Positions 1 through 6,149 of a stretch of DNA of 7,811 bases are shown here, piece after piece. A model generated the notes under the pieces. That model did not search any database. It was not told where the DNA came from and saw nothing but the letters and a program-made list of their open reading frames with translations. Source of the stretch: an uncultured Bacteroidota bacterium (GTDB lineage: Bacteria; Bacteroidota; Bacteroidia; Chitinophagales; Chitinophagaceae). The stretch lies in the NCBI GenBank assembly GCA_946479535.1, contig CAMLGP010000107.1, forward strand, positions 1-7,811. The letters run 5' to 3'. A program made the position numbers and the translations under genes. Position 1 is the stretch's first letter; each line of letters opens with the position of its first letter.

Positions 1-357
1 GTGATGGTCAATCAGGATCTTGACGCAGCTAAGGGACTTTAATTTATTGGTTAAGGTTTTGGTACGATGGAAAATATTGAAATCCAGGCAAAATATCCAG
101 TCTGCCTCATCAAAAATACCGTCTGCCTTGGCCCGGTTAGGTTCATATTCCAGTACCTCCCTGCAACCGGGCATCCAATCCAGCCACCTGGCCCAGTTGG
201 TGGGGGAAATAACGGTTACAGAATGGCCTAATTGCTTTAAAAAGTTCGACAAAGCGAGCGAGGATCCCATGGCATCAGCGTCCGGCTTCTGATGGGTAGT
301 GATAACCACTCTTTTCGGCTGTGCCAATTGCGGGAATATATCTTGTATGGGTTTCAT
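1..357 (-). CDS. nrnA: Bifunctional oligoribonuclease/pAp phosphatase NrnA, DHH family (partial, C-terminus missing)
   Basis: This is the N-terminal 119 residues of a DHH-family phosphoesterase, read leftwards off the window edge. NrnA proteins degrade 2-5 nt RNAs and dephosphorylate 3'-phosphoadenosine 5'-phosphate (pAp) in the cytoplasm using Mn2+. The visible metal-binding motifs are THQKPDADAMGSS (residues 21-33; H22, D26 and D28 are the expected ligands), CLDFN (90-94; D92) and IDHH (116-119), where the window ends. Family members are usually about 320-345 residues, so the rest of the DHH domain and the DHHA1 domain lie outside. The start at the ATG complementary to 355-357 gives a normal N-terminus, with a short lead helix before the first strand RVVITTH. 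The gene is divergent from ndk. The family call is strong; the split between nanoRNase and pAp activity is family knowledge, not visible here. Confidence 0.93.
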   Translation of the reverse strand, partial: MKPIQDIFPQLAQPKRVVITTHQKPDADAMGSSLALSNFLKQLGHSVTVISPTNWARWLDWMPGCREVLEYEPNRAKADGIFDEADWIFCLDFNIFHRTKTLTNKLKSLSCVKILIDHH

Positions 358-367
358 GAAACGGCTG

Positions 368-375
368 CGAAGATA
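368..375 (-). promoter_or_regulatory. Possible -7 box for nrnA
   Basis: On the minus strand this reads TATCTTCG, matching the Bacteroidota -7 consensus TAnnTTTG at all fixed positions but one. It ends 10 nt before the nrnA start codon, implying a very short leader. No TTG-type -33 element is visible at the right distance, so this is a weak call. Confidence 0.3.
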
Positions 376-413
376 AGGGGTTTAAGGGGATCGAAGTCTG
401 GGGCCATCCTAAT

Positions 414-446
414 GGGCAATTTCGAAATTTCCCAATTTCGAAAATT
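414..446. repeat. Palindromic AATTTCGAAATT-type intergenic repeat upstream of ndk
   Basis: Positions 418-429 are a perfect 12-bp palindrome (AATTTCGAAATT). It extends to an imperfect 20-bp palindrome over 414-433 with 9 of 10 pairs matching (GGG at 414-416 opposite CCC at 431-433; mismatch C417/T430). A second near-copy, AATTTCGAAAATT, follows at 434-446. The 14-mer AATTTCCCAATTTC at 426-439 recurs in reverse complement at 923-936 on the other side of ndk, so the two sites belong to one repeat family. Confidence 0.7.
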
Positions 447-456
447 CTAAATGTCT

Positions 457-464
457 TAGCTTTG
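457..464 (+). promoter_or_regulatory. ndk: Probable -7 promoter box for ndk
   Basis: TAGCTTTG matches the Bacteroidota (sigma-ABfr type) -7 consensus TAnnTTTG exactly and ends 22 nt before the ndk start codon, so transcription would start about 15 nt upstream of the ATG. The -33 region falls inside the AATTTCG repeat; the nearest candidate is TTTC at 436-439, with no clear TTG. The assignment rests on the box and its spacing to the gene. Confidence 0.55.
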
Positions 465-486
465 CGCCCCAAAAGCAAACACTCTA

Positions 487-903
487 ATGACTAATCGAAC
501 ATTCACGATGATCAAGCCGGATGCCATGAAAAACGGACATGCCGGTGCGATCCTGGACCGCATCAGTAAGGAAGGATTTCGTATCGTAGCCCTGAAAATG
601 ACAAAACTGTCTGCCGAAAAAGCAGGCGAATTCTATGCTGTTCACAAGGAGCGTCCTTTTTATGGGGAACTGGTGGAATTCATGAGCAGTGGCGTTATCA
701 TTGCAGCCATCCTGGAAAAGGATAACGCAGTGGCCAAATTCCGTGAGTTGATCGGCGCAACCAACCCTGCCCAGGCGGCCGCAGGTACGATCCGTAAATT
801 ATATGCAGCTTCTGTTGGCGAAAATGCCATTCATGGAAGTGATAGTGATGAGAATGCTGAAATAGAAGGTAGTTTCTTTTTCTCTGGTTTGGAGAAGTTC
901 TGA
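487..903 (+). CDS. ndk: Nucleoside diphosphate kinase
   Basis: Ndk transfers the gamma phosphate from one NTP to another NDP through a phosphohistidine intermediate, balancing cytoplasmic NTP and dNTP pools. The 138-residue protein has normal family length and every expected active-site residue: K10 in the MIKPDA motif, Y50, F58, R86, T92 in GATNP, R103 in GTIRKLYA, N113, the phosphorylated H116 in NAIHGSDS, S118 and E127. These sit at a constant offset of -2 from the usual eukaryotic numbering, so there are no gaps in the core. The ATG at 487 gives the standard N-terminus (TFTMIKPD) and a Bacteroidota -7 box lies just upstream. The gene stands alone on the plus strand, divergent from nrnA and convergent with the TraB-like gene, so it is probably monocistronic. 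Confidence 0.98.
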   Translation: MTNRTFTMIKPDAMKNGHAGAILDRISKEGFRIVALKMTKLSAEKAGEFYAVHKERPFYGELVEFMSSGVIIAAILEKDNAVAKFRELIGATNPAQAAAGTIRKLYAASVGENAIHGSDSDENAEIEGSFFFSGLEKF

Positions 904-906
904 TAA

Positions 907-976
907 AGCATGTTGAAATGTTGAAATTGGGAAATTAAAATTTCGACATTTCCCAATTTCAACATTTCAACATGCT
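907..976. terminator. 29-bp perfect inverted repeat between convergent genes; probable bidirectional terminator
   Basis: The arms 907-935 and 948-976 are perfectly complementary over 29 bp with a 12-nt loop (936-947). The stem begins four bases after the ndk stop codon, and its last base (976) is the final base of the TraB-like gene's stop codon. That position suits a two-way transcription stop for a convergent pair. There is no strong T-tract after either arm (TTTATC on the minus side, TCATATC on the plus side), so it is not a textbook intrinsic terminator. The arms contain the word GAAATTGGGAAATT also found upstream of ndk. Confidence 0.7.
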
Positions 977-1944
977 CATATCTCACGGGTAGTCTCTCTT
1001 TTATTATCTACCGGCGTAAGTGTATAACCAGCTTTTCGCAATAAACTGATCACTCCCTTTTCTCCCGGCAAGTGCCCCGCACCCACTGCTACAACCAATG
1101 ATTTCCCCGGAAGAAGTGTTTTAAGCTTTGTTACCCAATTGCTGTTCCTGCGATATAATAAAAGGTCAGTATAATTATTGAGGCCAATATCTCCCTTGAT
1201 GGTAAGGTCTTCCAATTTTTTCAGGTCCTGGTCATTATAGGCTTTCCACATTTCTGCCATTTCATTGTCTTTCCCATCTTTATTCTTACCTGCTTCATCA
1301 ATGTATTCCAGTAATTGCTGAGCCTGTAATTTGTAAGGAATACTGTCAAGTATGCCCGCCTGAAATGCCATTGTCTCCAGACCTTTTATCTTCTTATCAT
1401 TTTCCTTTGCATGCTGCATGATCACCTGTTCCATTACAGCGGTATTATCGCAGGGAAGGGATCCACTTTCCAAAAGGGAAGCAGCCAGTATAGGTTTATA
1501 TTTTTCAAGCATGCTGAAAGGGATCATATTGCTCCCTTTTTCTTCAAAATAATTTTTCACTCGTGTATATTCCTCTTCAGTCAAAAGATCATGCAGCGAT
1601 GTATCTCCTTTCATTTTCATTTTGGTAAAGGCGCCAAACATATCCAGCAGGTTATCCATGTCTACTTCAAAGTAAACTTCATCAGCACCAACAATCGCTT
1701 TTTTCATATTATCACTGAGCACAGCATCATCTGCGCATAAAAGGTGAATGGTGCCAAACAGGTAAGAAGGCTTTTCCAAACCGTTGCCACTGATCTTCCA
1801 TAGCAGGGTATTATTATTGGATGCAGCATTGATGGGTGAATCAGCTGCAGGTTGTTTTGCATTAGCTGTTTTTGTTTTCTGTTTTTGAGCGCAGGATACT
1901 ATTGAAATGCAAATAGCCATTACTCCCAGGGTCCAGTACTTCAT
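976..1944 (-). CDS. TraB/GumN family lipoprotein
   Basis: The product is a 322-residue probable lipoprotein of the TraB/PrgY/GumN family. The N-terminus has a hydrophobic signal segment ending in a lipobox, IVSC, with C18 as the likely lipidated cysteine. A Lys/Asn/Ala/Gln-rich linker (about residues 19-45) follows. The folded domain opens with the hallmark SYLFGTIHLL (GTIH at 64-67) and closes with VAVGAGHLPGEKGV (GAGHLPG at 288-294), the two conserved histidine motifs of the family. Some members are proposed metal-dependent hydrolases, but the biochemical role is unsettled. The reading frame stays open upstream to 2109, but the ATG at 1944 is preferred because it starts the signal peptide and avoids overlapping the UbiD gene. 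It lies 71 bp downstream of that gene on the same strand; co-transcription is possible. Confidence 0.88.
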   Translation of the reverse strand: MKYWTLGVMAICISIVSCAQKQKTKTANAKQPAADSPINAASNNNTLLWKISGNGLEKPSYLFGTIHLLCADDAVLSDNMKKAIVGADEVYFEVDMDNLLDMFGAFTKMKMKGDTSLHDLLTEEEYTRVKNYFEEKGSNMIPFSMLEKYKPILAASLLESGSLPCDNTAVMEQVIMQHAKENDKKIKGLETMAFQAGILDSIPYKLQAQQLLEYIDEAGKNKDGKDNEMAEMWKAYNDQDLKKLEDLTIKGDIGLNNYTDLLLYRRNSNWVTKLKTLLPGKSLVVAVGAGHLPGEKGVISLLRKAGYTLTPVDNKRETTREI

Positions 1945-2015
1945 GGTGAATATTTTAGGCAAATTACACCCTTGGCAGCTTTCGAAAAAATTACTGGGAT
2001 GACTGGCTGAAAGTG

Positions 2016-3935
2016 TTAACCTGCCACCACTGCCTCTTCCCCATACATCTGGGAATTGAACTTCAGTGAGGGTGAAGGAATAAAAGCACCAATTTCCAAT
2101 AGTGACCATTTGGCATCCACAGCCCTGATGGTTGCATCATCAGCAATGATAATATTTGGCCAGTCCCGCTGGAAATCATCCAGCTGTTTTGTTTTCCGGG
2201 TGCCATCAAATCCCATGCAGGCGGCGTATTTACCGGGTGAATGAGTTGAAGTCCTCTTATGGAGCAAATGATCCCTTTTGGGATCCAGGTTGTTGCAAAA
2301 ACGCCATAAGGCGATTGGCAGATCATTGGCATCCACGGTATGTTCCACGTAAAGGATCATTTTGATCCCTTCCAGTTTTTCAGAAAGTTTGTCGTGCAAT
2401 TCTCTTATATGTCCTTTCCGGTTTTTTTCAACCGAAACAACCAGGCAGGAAATATTGTTCTTTAGCAGACGGGAATTAACAAAATGGATCTCTGGAAAAA
2501 GTTCTTTAATTGAAGATTCATTGATGAACGGAAAGCCCTGAGGGTGGTCATAATTATCATCCAGCTCTTCTTCTGTTTTTTCGGTTCCATCAATACACAT
2601 TTTACCTCCAAATCCCAATTTGCTACAGCTATGATCCAGTACATCCATTGGACCGGTAGAAAAATAAATATCGGTGGCGGGGTTCAGGTTTTTAAATACA
2701 TATTGTGAAAGCGCCAGGTAATCCTGGATCTTTACGCCCTCATCAGTAAGCACAAGTATCTTGTTGAACATCATCTGACCGGCCCCCCACATGGCATTCA
2801 TTACTTTTTGTCCCTGTCCGGCATATTCCTTTCTGATCTTTGTGATCACCAGGTTGTGAAATACTCCTTCAACTGGCATATCCATGTCAACTATTTCTGG
2901 TACCATCGTCATTTTGATGGGCGCCAGAAATATCCGTTCAGTGGCTTTGCCCAGCCAGGCATCTTCCTGCGGTGGAATGCCAACAATGGTGGCGGGATAA
3001 ACCGGTTTCTTTTTATGCGTAATGCAGGTAATATGAAATCGGGGATACCAGTCTGGCAGGGAATAATATCCGGTATGATCACCAAATGGCCCCTCCCAGA
3101 TGGGCTCATCAGCTGGATCAACATATCCTTCAATGATGAAATCTGCATCGGCTGGTACTTCAATGCCAGGCTGTGTAATACATTTCACCAGTTCCACTTT
3201 CTTTTTTCGAAGGAAACCAGCCAGCATGTATTCATCCACATTCTCGGGTAATGGCGCCGTAGCCGAATAGGCATATACCGGATCACCTCCCAATGCCACA
3301 GCAACAGGCATCCGTTTATTCAGCTTTTTATACTCTGCAAAATGTTTGGCAGATACTTTATGTTTATGCCAGTGCATTCCCGTGAGGGTTTTTCCAAACA
3401 CCTGCATACGGTACATGCCTACGTTCCTGGAATTGGTAACTGGATCTTTGGTATGAATAATGGGAAGTGTAACAAAAGGCCCTCCATCCCTGGGCCAGCA
3501 GGTAATTACAGGAAGCTTTGTAATATCCGGATCGGTCATGATCACTTCCTGGCATTCTCCTTTCCCGCTTTTTACTTTAGGCATCCAGGATGCAAACTGT
3601 CCCAGTTTGGGTAACAGTTTTAATTTATCGAGAATACTTTCTTTGGGGGAAGATAATAATTTGAATAATTGCTCAATGTCCCTGGCCACATCATCCAGCT
3701 GGTTTACACCGAGTGCCATGCACATACGCCTTTCACTTCCATAGGCGTTCATTAAAACAGGAAATTCGTAACCTGTGTTCTCAAATAAAAGCGCCTTTCC
3801 GCCACCGGGCTGCTTGCTGATACGGTCAGTGATCTCCGCCATTTCCAGTTTGGGATCTACAAAAGCTTTGATACGCAATAACTCTCCTGCTTTTTCCAGT
3901 GCATCAATGAACTGCTGCTGATTCTTATATGCCAT
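2016..3935 (-). CDS. ubiD: UbiD-family prFMN-dependent decarboxylase (probable menaquinone biosynthesis decarboxylase)
   Basis: UbiD enzymes remove a carboxyl group from aromatic or unsaturated acids using prenylated FMN made by UbiX; in this phylum the likely role is in menaquinone synthesis. Family landmarks are clear: LPVITCWPRDGGPF (141-154), NVGMYRMQV (171-179; N171 metal/prFMN ligand, R176 catalytic Arg), H192 as likely metal ligand, LGGDPVYAYSATAPLPE (215-231), E235 as a further likely ligand, and EGPFGDHTGYYS (281-292), with E281 and D286 completing the Arg-Glu-Asp/Glu catalytic set. At 639 residues it is much longer than the roughly 500 of E. coli UbiD. The extra length is C-terminal, where a subdomain seems to occur twice (about 358-454 and 494-612). 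No ubiX is in the window. The start MAYKNQQQFIDALEKAGELLRI is typical. The substrate is inferred from family, and the symbol is used at family level. Confidence 0.92.
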   Translation of the reverse strand: MAYKNQQQFIDALEKAGELLRIKAFVDPKLEMAEITDRISKQPGGGKALLFENTGYEFPVLMNAYGSERRMCMALGVNQLDDVARDIEQLFKLLSSPKESILDKLKLLPKLGQFASWMPKVKSGKGECQEVIMTDPDITKLPVITCWPRDGGPFVTLPIIHTKDPVTNSRNVGMYRMQVFGKTLTGMHWHKHKVSAKHFAEYKKLNKRMPVAVALGGDPVYAYSATAPLPENVDEYMLAGFLRKKKVELVKCITQPGIEVPADADFIIEGYVDPADEPIWEGPFGDHTGYYSLPDWYPRFHITCITHKKKPVYPATIVGIPPQEDAWLGKATERIFLAPIKMTMVPEIVDMDMPVEGVFHNLVITKIRKEYAGQGQKVMNAMWGAGQMMFNKILVLTDEGVKIQDYLALSQYVFKNLNPATDIYFSTGPMDVLDHSCSKLGFGGKMCIDGTEKTEEELDDNYDHPQGFPFINESSIKELFPEIHFVNSRLLKNNISCLVVSVEKNRKGHIRELHDKLSEKLEGIKMILYVEHTVDANDLPIALWRFCNNLDPKRDHLLHKRTSTHSPGKYAACMGFDGTRKTKQLDDFQRDWPNIIIADDATIRAVDAKWSLLEIGAFIPSPSLKFNSQMYGEEAVVAG

Positions 3936-3945
3936 ATTTAAAAGG

Positions 3946-3953
3946 CAAAATTA
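3946..3953 (-). promoter_or_regulatory. Probable -7 promoter box for the UbiD gene
   Basis: The minus strand reads TAATTTTG, a full match to TAnnTTTG and identical to the box before the DUF6089-like gene. It ends 10 nt before the ATG at 3935, so the leader would be only a few bases. No clear TTG -33 element is seen; that region is occupied by the A/T-rich repeat. Confidence 0.5.
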
Positions 3954-3954
3954 G

Positions 3955-4045
3955 AAAGTAAAAAGTAAAAAATCTTACAGAAAACACAGACGAGACAGCG
4001 TAGACTACTTTCAACTTTTGATTTTTTCTTTTGACTCTTTACTTT
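3955..4045. repeat. Imperfect A/T-rich inverted repeat, possible terminator of the DUF6089-like gene
   Basis: An outer arm 3955-3966 (AAAGTAAAAAGT) pairs with 4034-4045 at 11 of 12 positions, and an inner arm 3967-3974 (AAAAAATC) pairs perfectly with 4020-4027; six unpaired bases (4028-4033) bulge on one side and about 45 nt form the loop. The outer arm overlaps the stop codon of the DUF6089-like gene (4044-4046). This fills most of the 108-bp gap before the UbiD gene. It could work as a weak terminator or be a dispersed repeat; the low-complexity arms make chance similarity possible. Confidence 0.4.
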
Positions 4046-4913
4046 AATAAATATTAGCCGGACAGCCCATTCTGCTTTTGCGATAGCTATTTGAACCACC
4101 TCTGAATACACCTCCTGCATCACCAAGTCGATAGGTTAGCCGCAGACCTGTGAAGTAATAAAAATCTTTTATGTTATCTCCGCCACGCTGTAACCCTTTG
4201 GCTGGATAAGTGGGATCACCGCCCGGCAGTTCATCACCCCTGTAACTCATATCAACGGCCAATTGTCCACGTGCTGCCGCCAGATCATTAGGATCTATAT
4301 AGGATTTGCTGACATCATCCAGGTAATCAGTGAGCGTTAATCTTACACCTGCTTCCACAGCTGCAGTAAACCTGTCATTAATGGCGAATTTGAAACCACC
4401 ACCAATTGGAAATGCGGGCTGGATTAGACTGTAAGGCTTGCGATCAGCATATCCGGGAACTCCCTGCCCTTCCGTACTCAAAGGTTTGAGAAATATCTTC
4501 TGTGTGGTTCCATTAAACGCATAAGGGTTGAAATGGAAAAGAGCAACTCCCGCCATCAGATAAGGCGTAAACCTCTTTTCATACAAACTGAAGATATTGT
4601 ACTCTCCAACCAAACTGAACTCGGATAATTTAGTTTCAAATGCAAGATTGCGGGAAATGCTTTGTGACTTATCACTATACCGGTCAGCTCCTCCAATAAT
4701 TGCATAGGTATAACCAGCACGCACCAATATCTTTTCAGTCAGTTCATAACTGGCAGTAATTCCAATTGCGCCATTAGTTACTTTTTTGGGAAATGGTTTA
4801 TCTGCCAGTTCGCCATTATAGGCAGCAAGGCCTCCGAATACTCCAACATGAATTCGTTGTGCTGATGCTGAAACAGCAAAGAGCAATAAACACAATACAG
4901 ACAAACGGATCAT
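4044..4913 (-). CDS. Outer-membrane beta-barrel protein, DUF6089-like
   Basis: The 289-residue product starts with a classical signal peptide, MIRLSVLCLLLFAVSASAQ, with cleavage probably after the AQ. The mature part alternates hydrophobic and polar residues in short aromatic-ended strands (for example HVGVFGGLAAYNGEL, RFTPYLMAGVALFHFNPYAF, DFYYFTGLRLTYRL), as expected of an outer-membrane barrel. The loop DYLDDVSKSYIDP and the C-terminal CPANIY resemble the DUF6089 family, widespread in Bacteroidota and of unknown function. An upstream in-frame GTG at 4940 is open, but the ATG at 4913 is preferred: it begins the signal peptide, and the promoter box at 4945-4952 would put the transcription start at or after the GTG. 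The role may be structural or transport; nothing in the sequence decides it. Confidence 0.8.
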   Translation of the reverse strand: MIRLSVLCLLLFAVSASAQRIHVGVFGGLAAYNGELADKPFPKKVTNGAIGITASYELTEKILVRAGYTYAIIGGADRYSDKSQSISRNLAFETKLSEFSLVGEYNIFSLYEKRFTPYLMAGVALFHFNPYAFNGTTQKIFLKPLSTEGQGVPGYADRKPYSLIQPAFPIGGGFKFAINDRFTAAVEAGVRLTLTDYLDDVSKSYIDPNDLAAARGQLAVDMSYRGDELPGGDPTYPAKGLQRGGDNIKDFYYFTGLRLTYRLGDAGGVFRGGSNSYRKSRMGCPANIY

Positions 4914-4944
4914 AGTATTTTTTTGAGGGTTCAACAACACCCTG

Positions 4945-4979
4945 CAAAATTAAGGCCGGGAAGGATAAATAGGCCAAAA
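4945..4979 (-). promoter_or_regulatory. Probable promoter of the DUF6089-like gene
   Basis: On the minus strand the -7 box TAATTTTG (4952-4945) matches TAnnTTTG fully, and TTTTG at 4979-4975 offers a -33 element with a 22-nt spacer, near the usual Bacteroidota spacing. The predicted start of transcription is near 4938, leaving about 25 nt of leader before the ATG at 4913. The -33 element begins two bases after the stop codon of the upstream epimerase gene. Confidence 0.6.
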
Positions 4980-4980
4980 G

Positions 4981-6009
4981 CTAATAGCCAGTGCCCTGGC
5001 CGCTGAATTCTATCCCCAGACCCGGTTTTCCTGAATAGGAAACCTTTCCATAATCATAGGTAATTCCTGAGGCAACATCCTCGTCCAGCAAAAGCGGACC
5101 ATCCATATCTGCATGATCAATAAGGGGAAGCAGATGGGCGATGGCTGCAGAACCTACCGTTGATTCATTCATGCACCCAACCATTACCTGCATATCCAGT
5201 TCCCTGGCCTTTTTGATCATCCTGAGTGCAGGTGTGATGCCACTGCACTTGGTAAGCTTGATATTGATTCCATGGAAATGGGAAAAGCACTTCTCCACAT
5301 CCTGTTCAAAAACACAGGCTTCATCGGCAAAAAGGGGAAGTGGTGAGCTTTTATATAGCTCTTTCATCCCCTCCCAGTTGTCTTTGGCAAGCGGCTGTTC
5401 TATAAACTCAACTCCCAATTCTTTCAATTGCGGAATAATGGCAAGTGCTGTATCCAGGTCCCAGCCTGCGTTGGCATCCACACGTAGTATGGCATCTGTA
5501 TTTTCACGAAGTGCGCGCACGTTGGCAACATCATCCACTGTTCCCACCTTGATCTTATAAATTGGCCAGGGCTTCTCTTTAAGCTTGGCTACCATCTTTT
5601 CTGTTGTATCAATACCAATGGTATAATCTGTCAGAGGATTTTTGGAAACATCCCCTTTCCATAATTCATGCAGGGGCAGTCCTTTGATTTTACCATACAG
5701 GTCCCATGCGGCCATATCCAATGCGCAGACCAGGAAGGGATTGCTGGGAAGTAAATGGTGAAGGTAATGCCAGTAACGATCAGGTTCAGTGAATGCAAAT
5801 TTTTCAATAAATGTTTTCTTCCGCTCAAGGTCTTCCATCATTTTTTCCACCGTGATATTATAATAAGTAATGGCTGGAGCCTCACCATATCCTTTTTTGC
5901 CCAATGCTTCCAGTTCTACAATCAGGGTTGGCTGATGAGTTTTGGTTCCTTTGGAAATTGTGAACGGATGACGGAACCGCAGGTTAAAGGGAAAGTATTT
6001 GCAATTCAT
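4981..6009 (-). CDS. Dipeptide epimerase, enolase superfamily (L-Ala-D/L-Glu epimerase-like)
   Basis: The 342-residue protein belongs to the muconate-lactonizing-enzyme subgroup of the enolase superfamily. An N-terminal capping domain (about 1-120) precedes the barrel. The barrel carries the KxK pair YKIKVG (K152, K154), metal ligands D178 (RVDANAGW), E204 (FIEQPL) and D229 (FADEACV), and the second catalytic lysine K251 (INIKLTK), the two-base arrangement for racemising an alpha carbon. The late motif HADMDGPLLL (D301 and D303) is the DxD signature that binds the dipeptide amino group in dipeptide epimerases. Such enzymes epimerise L-Ala-Glu or related dipeptides, often in murein peptide recycling; exact substrate preference cannot be read from the motifs. 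Neighbouring genes offer no peptidoglycan context. The start ATG at 6009 gives the usual N-terminus; no signal peptide is seen, so it is cytoplasmic. Confidence 0.9.
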   Translation of the reverse strand: MNCKYFPFNLRFRHPFTISKGTKTHQPTLIVELEALGKKGYGEAPAITYYNITVEKMMEDLERKKTFIEKFAFTEPDRYWHYLHHLLPSNPFLVCALDMAAWDLYGKIKGLPLHELWKGDVSKNPLTDYTIGIDTTEKMVAKLKEKPWPIYKIKVGTVDDVANVRALRENTDAILRVDANAGWDLDTALAIIPQLKELGVEFIEQPLAKDNWEGMKELYKSSPLPLFADEACVFEQDVEKCFSHFHGINIKLTKCSGITPALRMIKKARELDMQVMVGCMNESTVGSAAIAHLLPLIDHADMDGPLLLDEDVASGITYDYGKVSYSGKPGLGIEFSGQGTGY

Positions 6010-6081
6010 GAGATTTCTTAATCAGAAGGTGAAAGCTATTAGCTATTTAGCCTTTAGCTATTACTTCTTAAGGCAAAATTT

Positions 6082-6095
6082 ATCCATTAATGGAT
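6082..6095. promoter_or_regulatory. 14-bp perfect palindrome, possible operator
   Basis: ATCCATTAATGGAT is a perfect 14-bp palindrome immediately downstream of the -7 box at 6097-6104, covering the predicted transcription start of the epimerase gene (near 6090). Its position suits a repressor-type dimer site, but no regulator gene is in the window and A/T-rich palindromes of this length can occur by chance. Confidence 0.35.
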
Positions 6096-6096
6096 G

Positions 6097-6104
6097 CAAA
6101 GATA
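6097..6104 (-). promoter_or_regulatory. Probable -7 promoter box for the dipeptide epimerase gene
   Basis: The minus strand reads TATCTTTG, an exact TAnnTTTG match, in the gap between the two heptamer arrays. It would give a leader of about 80 nt containing the left array. No clear TTG -33 element is found upstream, where the right array lies. Confidence 0.45.
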
Positions 6105-6149
6105 ATAACTGGATGCTTTAGCTAATAGCTAACAGCTAATAGCTTATTT

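Larger units (their letters stand above)
6034..6144. repeat. Two inverted sets of four AGCTATT-like heptamers flanking a promoter region
   Basis: Between malQ and the epimerase gene, 6034-6062 consists of AGCTATT, AGCTATTT, AGCCTTT and AGCTATT, and 6117-6144 of TTTAGCT, AATAGCT, AACAGCT and AATAGCT, the same heptamer on the opposite strand. The outermost 12 bp, AAGCTATTAGCT (6033-6044), pair perfectly with 6134-6145. The two arrays are 54 bp apart and could fold into a long imperfect stem in RNA. The right array starts five bases after the malQ stop codon, so a terminator role is possible. Confidence 0.75.

Noticed and set aside
275..478. 67-codon minus-strand open frame across the nrnA/ndk intergenic region
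   Set aside because: It overlaps the start of nrnA in another frame and crosses the ndk promoter and palindromic repeats; no homology-like features.
1945..2109. N-terminal extension of the TraB-like reading frame, giving 377 residues
   Set aside because: It overlaps the 3' end of the UbiD gene by about 94 bp and would bury the lipoprotein signal peptide that begins at the ATG at 1944.
2808..3251. 147-codon plus-strand open frame opposite the UbiD gene
   Set aside because: It lies wholly antisense to a well-conserved coding region and its translation shows no domain or plausible protein character.
4914..4940. GTG start adding nine residues to the DUF6089-like protein
   Set aside because: The extra residues precede a clean signal peptide, and the promoter box places transcription start at about the same point as the GTG.
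5141..5560. 139-codon plus-strand open frame opposite the epimerase gene
   Set aside because: It is antisense to a region holding the catalytic motifs of the epimerase; its Ser-rich translation looks like a codon-bias shadow.
6034..6144. Short tandem heptamers considered as a CRISPR-like array
   Set aside because: Units are 7 bp with no spacers and no cas genes nearby, so this is a simple repeat.
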